A stretch of DNA of 5,179 bases from a candidate division TM6 bacterium UASB124 (lineage in GTDB: Bacteria > Dependentiae > Babeliae > Babeliales > RVW-14). This document shows positions 1 through 5,179 of the stretch, piece by piece (the first letter of the stretch is position 1; each line of letters opens with the position of its first letter). Under the pieces are notes generated by a model, which saw only the letters and a list, made by a program, of their open reading frames with translations, ran no database searches and was not told the DNA's origin. The stretch covers positions 518,431 through 523,609 of the forward strand of contig LDIV01000001.1 in assembly GCA_001468855.1 (NCBI GenBank), read 5' to 3'. The position numbers were made by a program, and so were the translations under genes.

Positions 1-886
1 CAAACCCCGAACTCACGTTATTTATATATGATATAAAAATATTGGGAGCTTTTTCTATCATGGTTGATCGATTTAAAATAAAATCACCATGTGCTCCACA
101 TAGTGAACATCTTGTTTTTTGATCGGATATTGGTTCATCTTTATAATATGTTTGTATAAGAGCTTGAAGTGAATATCTTTTAGGTTCTTTTTTATGGTCT
201 TGCGTATAGATAGCTAAGAAATTGAATAGTTCTTTCTTTGAACTGGATTTTTTACAAGTAGAACACGTATTGGTGATTTTATTATTAAAAGTATAAAGAG
301 GAGCTTTCTTGGGTATCTTTGCAAGAATGAAATTTAAGACTTCTGCCGGATCCTGTTGACCCATTCCCGCCAGTCCTGCTGCAGAAAACTGGTTGATAGT
401 AAATTGTTTTACTTTCTCATAAGGTTCTTTACCAAATTGTGCGATAAGCTCTTGTTTGATTGGTTGTATTTGGACAAGACATTGATACATAGCATTAAAG
501 TAACATTGGGCTGCAAGATTTCTAAGCGGTTTGGGTGCGTTTTTTTTTGCTTCAAGGGCTGCTTTTTTGGCGGCCGCCTTTTTTTTGGCAGCAGAAATTG
601 CCTTTTTTGATGCATTGTTATTTTGCTGCTTATTTTTGTGTGCTTTAGCATAAGCTAGACGAGATTTTTTAAGAATATTATGAGCGTCATGTATATTTTT
701 TGCATGTATGTAGGCGATAGTGTTTTTTGTTGCTCTTAAGATTGTTTTATCGTGGCGAGAAAGGTTATTATACTGAGTTTTATTATTGGGTAGAATAATA
801 TTAAATGAACCTATATTGCAGATCGCAAGCAAAAGTATTGCACATGCAATTTTTAATATACGTATTTTTAGAAATAAATTTTTCAT
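1..886 (-). CDS. Ubiquitin-specific protease (USP/peptidase C19-like) paralogue 1, N-terminal part, exported
   Basis: This is the first 295 residues of a USP-type deubiquitinase, a cysteine protease that would remove ubiquitin from host proteins. The C-terminal half, with the His box, lies beyond the window. The ATG at 886 follows a GGGGG Shine-Dalgarno at 7 nt spacing. The N-terminus has basic residues and a hydrophobic stretch (about 9-31), suggesting a Sec signal peptide or anchor. A Lys/Ala-rich segment (about 94-117) precedes the Cys box LRNLAAQCYFNAMYQCL. In it C128 is the predicted nucleophile and N123 matches the oxyanion Asn of USP7. The QQD motif is at 177-179. Two CxxC pairs (C208/C211, C260/C263) form the USP fingers zinc site. 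It is clearly paralogous to the gene at 1260-2759. Family and motif knowledge is established; secretion and a host target are inferred. Confidence 0.9.
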   Translation of the reverse strand, partial: MKNLFLKIRILKIACAILLLAICNIGSFNIILPNNKTQYNNLSRHDKTILRATKNTIAYIHAKNIHDAHNILKKSRLAYAKAHKNKQQNNNASKKAISAAKKKAAAKKAALEAKKNAPKPLRNLAAQCYFNAMYQCLVQIQPIKQELIAQFGKEPYEKVKQFTINQFSAAGLAGMGQQDPAEVLNFILAKIPKKAPLYTFNNKITNTCSTCKKSSSKKELFNFLAIYTQDHKKEPKRYSLQALIQTYYKDEPISDQKTRCSLCGAHGDFILNRSTMIEKAPNIFISYINNVSSGF

Positions 887-893
887 GTCAATA

Positions 894-898
894 CCCCC
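894..898 (-). promoter_or_regulatory. Shine-Dalgarno site of USP paralogue 1
   Basis: The minus strand reads TAGGGGG, then 7 nt, then ATG. The same G-run precedes the start of the second USP gene, which supports both start choices. Confidence 0.7.
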
Positions 899-943
899 TA
901 AGGTTCTAGCTAATGTTACGGCTTATCTATTTTTAATTTTTTT

Positions 944-973
944 AACATATTACGATCTTTGTCCTACAATCAA
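944..973 (-). promoter_or_regulatory. Possible sigma70-type promoter of USP paralogue 1
   Basis: The minus strand shows TTGATT at 968-973, an 18-nt spacer and TATGTT at 944-949. Each hexamer matches the consensus at four of six positions. It lies in the 127-nt gap between the RING frame and the USP start. In AT-rich DNA such matches are common, so this is a weak call; transcription could also read through from the USP-RING unit upstream. Confidence 0.3.
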
Positions 974-1013
974 TAATCGAGTTTTTTACTTGTTATTGAA
1001 TTAATTACTATAT

Positions 1014-1259
1014 TTAAGAAGTTGGTTTTTTAGGTACCAACTTAATAACAGCGTCTGAAGATATATCTTGTTGGCACATAGGGCATTCTTTATTTATTAA
1101 TATATTGTAGCAATTTTCACAAAGGACATGTCGACAATTTGGAACAACAACCTTTTTGCCTTCTTCATAGTTATCATCATCTAGACATATTGGACAATGA
1201 GTTTCTCCATCAGACCATTTTTTTGTGCTGATATTGTATATGCATAATTTCTTATTGAT
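1014..1259 (-). CDS. RING finger (C3HC4) frame, C-terminal extension of the USP after an in-frame TGA
   Basis: These 81 codons, ending in TAA, encode a textbook C3HC4 RING finger, the zinc-binding fold that recruits E2 enzymes in ubiquitin E3 ligases. Counting from the codon after the TGA, the ligands are C22, C25, C42, H44, C47, C50, C59 and C62, spaced C-x2-C-x16-C-x-H-x2-C-x2-C-x8-C-x2-C. HCPICLDDD and CPMCQQDI are typical RING edges. No ATG, GTG, TTG or CTG in this frame precedes the first ligand, and no Shine-Dalgarno fits. The frame is continuous with the USP at 1260-2759 except for TGA at 1260-1262. It may be a readthrough extension, a fusion recently broken by a nonsense mutation, or a sequencing error. 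E3 activity is inferred from the fold. The RING call is firm; expression is uncertain. Confidence 0.75.
   Translation of the reverse strand: MNKKLCIYNISTKKWSDGETHCPICLDDDNYEEGKKVVVPNCRHVLCENCYNILINKECPMCQQDISSDAVIKLVPKKPTS
1019..1043 (-). repeat. Short inverted repeat at the end of the RING frame
   Basis: AAGTTGG and CCAACTT form a perfect 7-bp stem around an 11-nt loop, overlapping the last codons of the RING frame. There is no T-run after it on the minus strand, so it is a poor intrinsic terminator. It could be a weak 3'-end stabilising hairpin or chance. Confidence 0.35.
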
Positions 1260-2759
1260 TCAACTAAGATCTTTATCTTGTGGTGGTGTTATTGGAGCTG
1301 TCGAAGTTGTTGTAAATGGTGTAGATGTAGTTGGTGTTGTGGTGGTTGATGGTTTTGTTGTTGGCGATGATGGAGGAGTAGGTGTTGCCGGCGTGGTGGA
1401 TGTTGGAGTTGAGGTGGGTGTTGTAGTAGTTGTTGGGGCAGTGGTAGAAGTAGAGGCCGTTGTTTTGGTGCTTGGATTTGTTTTTGGTGTTTTTACCGTG
1501 GTCTTTGGAGCAGCTTTAGGTGTTACTGGTTTGGCTTTCTTGTGTGTAGTTTTTGCTTTTGTGCGTCGAGTCTTTTTGCGTCGAATAGCGGCTTTTGTTT
1601 TTGTTGTATTGCGTTGTACTGTTTGTTTATAGAAAAACAAGACGGGTTGAAAGCTTTGATAGAATCCTTTTTTTGCAATGTTTAACATAGCCATAGGTGA
1701 AATTTTTTGTATTGAAGAATCGTTACACAAGTACCACTGATTTTTATTACATACAAATGATATATAATGGCCGCCTTTAGCATTGCCGCTTTGCATACAA
1801 CAACCAACTAGCTGATATGTTTTACCACCGAAAGTTAAATTTTGTAAAACAAATGGTGTTGGGGTTTCTATTTTACGTGTGGCAAGTGTATAGGCGGTAT
1901 TATTATTCTTGCCAAGCTTAAGTTGTTGTGCATATACAGCAGGATTGAATAGAACTCTGTTTAAATACGTAATAAAAATATTTGGGGAACTTTCAGCAAT
2001 GGTTGATCTGTTAAAAGGAACGTCTAGCGTTGGGCTGCAATACGCACATTTAATAGTAGTTTTTTCGTTTTGATAATAGTTTCTTATAAGTGTTTGGAGT
2101 GGGTATTTCCTGCGATCTTTTTTAGGATCTTTCATGGGAAGCTGTAGATGCGTGAATAATTCTTTTCGCGGTTCTTTGGGTCTTTTACACTTGGAGCATG
2201 TATCTGTAATTTTATTACGAAGGGTATATGTTGTTGCTGCTTTTATTTTTGTGAAGATATAATTTAATGCTTCCTCTGGATCTTGTTGGCCCATACCAGC
2301 AAGACCGGCGGCAAAAAATTTGTTAATAGTAAACCGTTTAACCTTCTCATATGGATTCTTACCAAATTGTTTATTGAGCTCTTGTTGGAGTTGAGGAATT
2401 TGAACAAGACATTGATACATGGCATTAAAATAACACTGAGCAGCGAAATTCTTAAGAGGCTGTGGTGCCGTAATTTGATTGAGTGTAGCCTTTAGTGCTG
2501 TTTTTCGTGAAAGTTGTTTTTTTGTATAATTTGTACGTGCTTGTTTAAGAATGCGAGCTGCTTCCTTGGAATTTTTTGCACTTAAGTAGGTTGCGGTGCT
2601 TTTTGTTATTTTTAATACTCTTTTGTCGCGCTGTGAAAGCTTGTTAAAAAGAGTTTTGTTGTCTGCATGCATATTATTAAAAGATGATACGCAGCATAAT
2701 GCAAAAGTAAATACTGAGGCTTTGAACTTAGATATGTCTGTTTTTATAATATTATTCAT
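1260..2759 (-). CDS. Ubiquitin-specific protease (USP/peptidase C19-like) paralogue 2, exported, with Thr/Pro-rich tail
   Basis: This complete 499-residue USP-type deubiquitinase should cleave isopeptide bonds to ubiquitin, presumably in a eukaryotic host. The ATG at 2759 was chosen over TTG at 2771 because GGGGG lies 5 nt upstream and a signal-like N-terminus follows: basic to K13, hydrophobic 14-26, possible cleavage after MHA (30-32). The Cys box LKNFAAQCYFNAMYQCL holds nucleophile C109 and oxyanion N104, matching the USP7 pattern LKN-x4-C. The QQD motif is at 158-160. The CxxC pairs C188/C191 and C238/C241 form the fingers zinc site. The His box GGHYISF has H331, followed by QWYLCNDSS with N346 as third triad residue, as in human USP2. 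Residues about 386-428 are Lys/Arg-rich and 429-499 almost all Thr, Pro and Ser. After the TGA stop the frame continues into a RING finger. Catalysis is well supported; secretion and substrate are inferred. Confidence 0.93.
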   Translation of the reverse strand: MNNIIKTDISKFKASVFTFALCCVSSFNNMHADNKTLFNKLSQRDKRVLKITKSTATYLSAKNSKEAARILKQARTNYTKKQLSRKTALKATLNQITAPQPLKNFAAQCYFNAMYQCLVQIPQLQQELNKQFGKNPYEKVKRFTINKFFAAGLAGMGQQDPEEALNYIFTKIKAATTYTLRNKITDTCSKCKRPKEPRKELFTHLQLPMKDPKKDRRKYPLQTLIRNYYQNEKTTIKCAYCSPTLDVPFNRSTIAESSPNIFITYLNRVLFNPAVYAQQLKLGKNNNTAYTLATRKIETPTPFVLQNLTFGGKTYQLVGCCMQSGNAKGGHYISFVCNKNQWYLCNDSSIQKISPMAMLNIAKKGFYQSFQPVLFFYKQTVQRNTTKTKAAIRRKKTRRTKAKTTHKKAKPVTPKAAPKTTVKTPKTNPSTKTTASTSTTAPTTTTTPTSTPTSTTPATPTPPSSPTTKPSTTTTPTTSTPFTTTSTAPITPPQDKDLS

Positions 2760-2764
2760 AATAA

Positions 2765-2769
2765 CCCCC
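2765..2769 (-). promoter_or_regulatory. Shine-Dalgarno site of USP paralogue 2
   Basis: GGGGG on the minus strand lies 5 nt before the ATG at 2759. It also overlaps the alternative TTG start at 2771, which has no ribosome site of its own, so it decides the start. Confidence 0.7.
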
Positions 2770-2827
2770 AATTAAACTCAGTTAAAATTGTTAATTTACG
2801 TATTAAGTCTTTGAATATTATTTAATT

Positions 2828-2855
2828 AGAATAACAAAATAAAAACAATTGTCAA
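2828..2855 (-). promoter_or_regulatory. Sigma70-type promoter of USP paralogue 2
   Basis: The minus strand has a perfect -35 TTGACA at 2850-2855, a 16-nt spacer and -10 TATTCT (four of six) at 2828-2833. Transcription would start near 2820, leaving a leader of about 60 nt. The promoter lies between the insertion sequence and the gene, so the insertion does not separate the gene from it. The rest of 2772-2950 is AT-rich with no gene seen. Confidence 0.6.
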
Positions 2856-2950
2856 ACAGAAATGTTCTTGATTGTTTTAAATGCATATTTGATAAAAAGT
2901 ATCATATTTTGGTAAAATTTATGATAAAAATTGATTCTAATTTCTTCAGA

Positions 2951-3048
2951 AAGGGTAAACCACCAGTTTGACTAGTTGGACTCTCCAGGCTTGGCCTCAA
3001 GATTTAGTTCAAAAGCGATGATGTCGTAATAAGCTTACCCTTCGGTGG
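2951..3048 (+). repeat. Interleaved inverted repeats in the tnpA leader
   Basis: AAGGGTAA (2951-2958) is the exact complement of TTACCCTT (3035-3042). CCACC (2960-2964) is the complement of GGTGG (3044-3048). The two pairings interleave, so they would form a pseudoknot or alternative structures in the leader just upstream of tnpA. IS200 leaders are known to fold and repress transposase expression; a similar role here is inference. Confidence 0.4.
2960..2979 (+). repeat. Left-end hairpin of the insertion sequence
   Basis: CCACCAGT, loop TTG, then ACTAGTTGG pair over seven base pairs with one bulged A and one mismatch. The position about 95 nt before tnpA fits the left-end recognition hairpin of IS200-type elements, whose transposase binds such imperfect hairpins. 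The functional role is inferred. Confidence 0.5.
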
Positions 3049-3063
3049 CTTGATGGTCACACA

Positions 3064-3069
3064 GAAGGA
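3064..3069 (+). promoter_or_regulatory. Shine-Dalgarno site of the transposase
   Basis: GAAGGA lies 4 nt before the ATG at 3074. The earlier in-frame starts (TTG 3050, ATG 3053) have no comparable site and would add residues absent from the family. Confidence 0.5.
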
Positions 3070-3073
3070 AAAT

Positions 3074-3511
3074 ATGACAACATCATCGTACGAGAATTTA
3101 AGTCATTCGCGATGGGACTGTAAATATCATGTGGTGCTTATCCCAAAATGTAGAAAGAAAGAAATATACGGTGAAATACGAGAGTTTTTGCGGCAAACGT
3201 TTCATGAGCTTGCAAGGCAAAAAGGGTGTGAAATTGTATCAGGAAGTCTGGTTCAGGACCATGTCCATATGCTGATTCGTATACCACCGAAGTATGTTGT
3301 TGCCGAGATAGTTGGTTATCTGAAGGGTAAAAGTGCAATAGCCATAGCAAGACAATTTAATGGTCGTAAAAGAAAATTAAACGGGGAGTTTTTTTGGGCG
3401 CGAGGATATTCAGTTTCATCAGTTTGATACGATCAAGAGAATATTTGTACATACATCAAAAACCAGGAACAGTTAGATGGACACGGTTTTGATGAGTTAG
3501 GTGAATTTTAG
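3074..3511 (+). pseudogene. tnpA: IS200/IS605-type Y1 transposase TnpA, interrupted by an in-frame TGA
   Basis: The product is a small HUH single-strand transposase that cuts and joins DNA ends through a phosphotyrosine link. From the ATG at 3074 the protein has the family opening (HSRWDCKYHVVLIPKCRKK, residues 11-29), the metal-binding HUH motif QDHVHMLI with H63 and H65, and FFWARGYSVSSV at 106-117. A TGA then replaces the usual Gly of the S-T/S-V-G motif (codon 118, 3425-3427). In the same frame the C-terminal helix continues, with catalytic Y127 and metal-contacting Q131 in TYIKNQEQ, to TAG at 3509-3511. The total of 145 codons equals the usual family length. Stopping at TGA gives 117 residues without the nucleophile, so the protein would be inactive unless the TGA is read through. 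A single GGA to TGA change would explain it. Confidence 0.88.
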
Positions 3512-3532
3512 GTTGAGTTAGTTTAACAATTG

Positions 3533-3549
3533 GCAGTCTTTGAGACTGC
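3533..3549 (+). repeat. First right-end hairpin of the insertion sequence
   Basis: GCAGTCT, loop TTG, AGACTGC: a perfect 7-bp stem 22 nt after the full-length tnpA stop. It may be part of the right-end structure or a tnpA terminator, though no T-run follows. Confidence 0.5.
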
Positions 3550-3564
3550 TCATAACCGTCAAGC

Positions 3565-3581
3565 CACCCGCTTTGCGGGTG
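3565..3581 (+). repeat. Second right-end hairpin of the insertion sequence
   Basis: CACCCGC, loop TTT, GCGGGTG: a perfect GC-rich 7-bp stem in otherwise AT-rich DNA, preceded by TCAAGC. It resembles the right-end recognition hairpin of IS200-type elements. It is nested in an outer repeat TCATAAC (3550-3556) and GTTATGA (3583-3589). Part of it (TCAAGCCACC, 3559-3568) is the exact complement of GGTGGCTTGA at 3044-3053 before tnpA. Confidence 0.6.
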
Positions 3582-3683
3582 CGTTATGACTCTAAGTTTG
3601 TGAAAAGGATATGGATTGGGTCAATTGTAGCTTATGACAACGTGAGTTATTGTTAAACTGTTGCCAAAAACGCTAAAATTTTA

Positions 3684-3717
3684 ATGGATGGAACAGCTGT
3701 TCTGCTGTGCCCTCCAT
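3684..3717 (-). terminator. Rho-independent-like terminator of nupC
   Basis: On the minus strand, right after the nupC stop, ATGGA/TCCAT, GG/CC and ACAGC/GCTGT pair into a 12-bp stem with two single mismatches and a 6-nt loop. The following bases, TTAAAATTTTAGCG, give only a broken U-run, so termination may be imperfect. On the plus strand no T-run follows. Confidence 0.6.
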
Positions 3718-3722
3718 GGTTA

Positions 3723-4946
3723 TTACATCAATAAACTTGCAATTGCTGCATTCAAAAGATTGGTTAATGTACCACCGAGAAGAGCCCGCATGCCAAGTTT
3801 TGTCAATGTATGCCGTTTGGAGGGACATAGAGCTCCGATGCCACCAATTTGAATCCCAATGGAAGAGAAATTAGCAAAACCGGCAAGAGCGTAGGTTAAA
3901 ATAGCAACTGATCGGTCTGAAAGTGTTGCTTTTACCAAATTGCTATAAGCAACAAACTCATTAATTACTAATTTTTGACCAAGTAATGCACCGGCAGCTT
4001 TACAATCAGCGGGACTTATGCCGATAAGATAGGCAACACCATAAAACAACCAAGCAAAAACATCATTGAGCCCATGACCGCTAATCCCCATCAGTATTGC
4101 ATCAATCATGGCCATCAAGCTGATGAATGCTACCAACATTGCTGCAATATTAACAGCCAAACGCAACCCGTCACTTGTTCCTGAAGAAACAGCATCTAAT
4201 AAGTTTTTAGTTTCTTTAGGAATTTCAACACCTTTGCCGCCCATGGTTTCAGGTGTTTCTGTTTCTGGGATTAAGATTTTTGAAATTAAAATTGCTCCGG
4301 GAATAGCCATAATACTTGCAGACAGCATGTGGGTAATAGGTACTCCCATTAAGCCATAAGCAGCTAAAATTGAACCACTGAGGTGTGCCATACCGCTGAC
4401 CATTACCGTCATTATTTCAGAGTTGGTCATCCGTGGTAAATAATTTTTGATTAACAATGGTGCTTCTGTTTGTCCAAGCATGCTGTTGGCTGCAACTGAT
4501 AATGTTTCAGCTCCTGATGTTCCCAATAATGGTCGTACGGCATAGGCAATTAATTTAACAAGAACCTGTACAACACCAATATGGAACAAAAGTGACATTA
4601 AGGCACCGAAAAAAATTACAATAGGTAGCACCTTGAGTGCAAACACAAAACCCCATGGACCGTCGGCATGAGCAAGACTTCCAAAGAGAAAAGAACAGCC
4701 TTGATCTGCAAACGCGTAAATATATTGAACGCCACGAGCGATAGCGGCAAATATTGTTTGGCCGACCATTGTATTGAGAATGAAAAGTCCAAGAGCAAAT
4801 TGGAGTGCTAATGCAATGAATATAAGACGAATATTAATAGCTCTTCGTTTTGTTGAAAAAAGTGAAGCAAAACCAACGATGCAGGCTATGCCAAGTAGGC
4901 TTAAATAATGGTTATTTTGCAACAACCATTCAAAAACAAAAAACAT
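3723..4946 (-). CDS. nupC: Concentrative nucleoside transporter, NupC/CNT family
   Basis: This inner-membrane symporter takes up nucleosides with H+ or Na+. The 407 residues match the usual length of about 400. The ATG at 4946 follows AGAGGAG with 6 nt spacing, whereas the upstream start at 4994 overlaps the promoter. Hydrophobic helices run throughout. The CNT substrate motifs are present: GQTEAPL at 158-164, NEF at 329-331 and GFANFSS at 356-362. By comparison with the Vibrio cholerae CNT structure, Q159, T160 and E161 plus E330, N359 and S362 would bind base and ribose. The end ALLGGTLTNLLNAAIASLLM is typical. It has its own promoter and terminator, so it is probably monocistronic. In an intracellular bacterium it would scavenge host nucleosides (inference). 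It has no internal TGA. Confidence 0.95.
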   Translation of the reverse strand: MFFVFEWLLQNNHYLSLLGIACIVGFASLFSTKRRAINIRLIFIALALQFALGLFILNTMVGQTIFAAIARGVQYIYAFADQGCSFLFGSLAHADGPWGFVFALKVLPIVIFFGALMSLLFHIGVVQVLVKLIAYAVRPLLGTSGAETLSVAANSMLGQTEAPLLIKNYLPRMTNSEIMTVMVSGMAHLSGSILAAYGLMGVPITHMLSASIMAIPGAILISKILIPETETPETMGGKGVEIPKETKNLLDAVSSGTSDGLRLAVNIAAMLVAFISLMAMIDAILMGISGHGLNDVFAWLFYGVAYLIGISPADCKAAGALLGQKLVINEFVAYSNLVKATLSDRSVAILTYALAGFANFSSIGIQIGGIGALCPSKRHTLTKLGMRALLGGTLTNLLNAAIASLLM

Positions 4947-4952
4947 GATAGT

Positions 4953-4959
4953 CTCCTCT
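4953..4959 (-). promoter_or_regulatory. Shine-Dalgarno site of nupC
   Basis: AGAGGAG on the minus strand, 6 nt before the ATG at 4946, is the strongest ribosome site in the window and sets the start of NupC. Confidence 0.8.
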
Positions 4960-4993
4960 TGGGGAAAAATTTTTATGATAAAACATGTGTGCA

Positions 4994-5021
4994 ATCATAC
5001 CCAAAAAAAAGATTTTGTCAG
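4994..5021 (-). promoter_or_regulatory. Sigma70-type promoter of nupC
   Basis: The minus strand has CTGACA (five of six) at 5016-5021, a 16-nt T-rich spacer and TATGAT (five of six) at 4994-4999. The start would fall near 4987, leaving a leader of about 40 nt before the ATG. Confidence 0.55.
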
Positions 5022-5044
5022 AAATTTTTATAAGTCCTTGGTTT

Positions 5045-5179
5045 TCATCCGTGTTTTATAAATTCATACATTTTACTATCATGTGTTAACGAATTTTTTT
5101 CGCCATCAAATGTTTCAATACAGGACTTATGTTCTAGCTGAAAGTTAGATCCAGGTCTTGATTTTTTATGTAAAGATGC
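5045..5179 (-). CDS. 3' end of an unrecognised gene
   Basis: An open frame of 44 codons runs in from the window edge and stops at TGA (5045-5047). The peptide ends in DSKMYEFIKHG and is hydrophilic, with no membrane segment and no motif I recognise. It is followed by the nupC promoter, so it is probably a separate transcription unit on the same strand. With only 44 residues it could also be chance; its mixed, protein-like composition favours a real gene. No function can be assigned. Confidence 0.5.
   Translation of the reverse strand, partial: ASLHKKSRPGSNFQLEHKSCIETFDGEKNSLTHDSKMYEFIKHG

Larger units (their letters stand above)
3520..3659. repeat. 11-bp inverted repeat around the element's right end
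   Basis: AGTTTAACAAT (3520-3530) and ATTGTTAAACT (3649-3659) are exact inverted copies 118 nt apart that enclose both right-end hairpins. No gene is seen in this stretch. The role is unknown; they may be arms of a larger fold or mark the end of the element. Confidence 0.4.
2951..3660 (+). mobile_element. IS200/IS605-type insertion sequence (approximate limits)
   Basis: A Y1 transposase gene is flanked by imperfect hairpins, as expected for IS200-type elements that move as single strands and lack classical terminal inverted repeats. The left side has a hairpin at 2960-2979 and a long leader. The right side has two perfect 7-bp hairpins at 3533-3549 and 3565-3581. No TnpB gene is present. The exact ends are not visible, because these elements make no target duplication. 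The left end is probably close to 2950 and the right end lies somewhere between about 3590 and 3660. It sits between the convergently read nupC terminator and the upstream region of the USP gene. Confidence 0.75.

Noticed and set aside
356..651. Overlapping frames on both strands inside USP paralogue 1
   Set aside because: They lie within the USP coding region in other frames and show no family motifs; the USP frame has the full motif set.
786..1004. Plus-strand 72-codon frame
   Set aside because: It runs antisense across the USP start and the intergenic promoter region and has no ribosome site or motif.
1200..1250. ATG codons near the start of the RING region as a separate start
   Set aside because: All are out of frame with the RING and reach stop codons within about a dozen codons.
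1225..1632. Plus-strand frame of 135 codons rich in Val and Gly
   Set aside because: It is the antisense shadow of the Thr/Pro-rich USP tail (ACN codons read as NGT) and has no ribosome site.
2283..2495. Plus-strand 70-codon frame
   Set aside because: It is antisense to the conserved Cys-box region of USP paralogue 2.
3138..3350. Minus-strand 70-codon frame within tnpA
   Set aside because: It is antisense to the HUH region of the transposase and has no supporting signal.
4108..4798. Frames of 83 and 60 codons inside nupC
   Set aside because: They are shadows of the transporter, which has full-length family similarity.
5030..5130. Inverted repeat ATAAGTCCT / AGGACTTAT
   Set aside because: It is nine bases with arms more than 80 nt apart in AT-rich DNA, one arm within a coding frame; probably chance.
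1..5179. CRISPR array, tRNA or rRNA genes
   Set aside because: No regularly spaced repeats, cloverleaf or rRNA-like stretch was seen.

Overview
The window is AT-rich and carries genes mostly on the minus strand, in a gene-sparse layout. Two adjacent paralogues of a eukaryote-type ubiquitin-specific protease (USP), each with an N-terminal export signal, and a RING finger sit beside an ordinary bacterial nucleoside transporter and an IS200-type insertion sequence. Bacterial promoters, Shine-Dalgarno sites and the insertion sequence show that this is bacterial DNA. The ubiquitin-directed genes point to an obligate intracellular bacterium or symbiont of protists. Candidatus Dependentiae (TM6/Babeliales) is my best guess, with Chlamydiae- or Rickettsiales-like lineages as alternatives. 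The taxonomy is inference.

Layout, left to right. 1-886 (minus): N-terminal 295 residues of a USP, cut by the window edge. 887-1013: intergenic, with a weak promoter. 1014-1259 (minus): an open frame encoding a complete C3HC4 RING finger, with no usual start codon. It lies in the same frame as the next gene and is separated from it only by one TGA. 1260-2759 (minus): a full-length 499-residue USP with a long Thr/Pro-rich tail and its own promoter at about 2828-2855. About 2950-3660 (plus): an IS200/IS605-type element whose Y1 transposase carries an in-frame TGA just before the catalytic-tyrosine helix. 3684-3717: terminator hairpin for nupC. 3723-4946 (minus): nupC, a 407-residue concentrative nucleoside transporter with a good promoter and Shine-Dalgarno site. 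5045-5179 (minus): 3' end of an unrecognised gene.

The likely theme is host exploitation. The USPs, and perhaps the RING domain, would edit host ubiquitin signals, and NupC would import nucleosides that a reduced genome may not make. The most interesting point is the USP-TGA-RING arrangement, a possible fusion of a deubiquitinase and an E3-type RING. A second in-frame TGA lies in the transposase. NupC has no internal TGA, and every Trp and Gly in the standard reading uses TGG or GGN. This favours nonsense mutation or local readthrough over a genome-wide code change.
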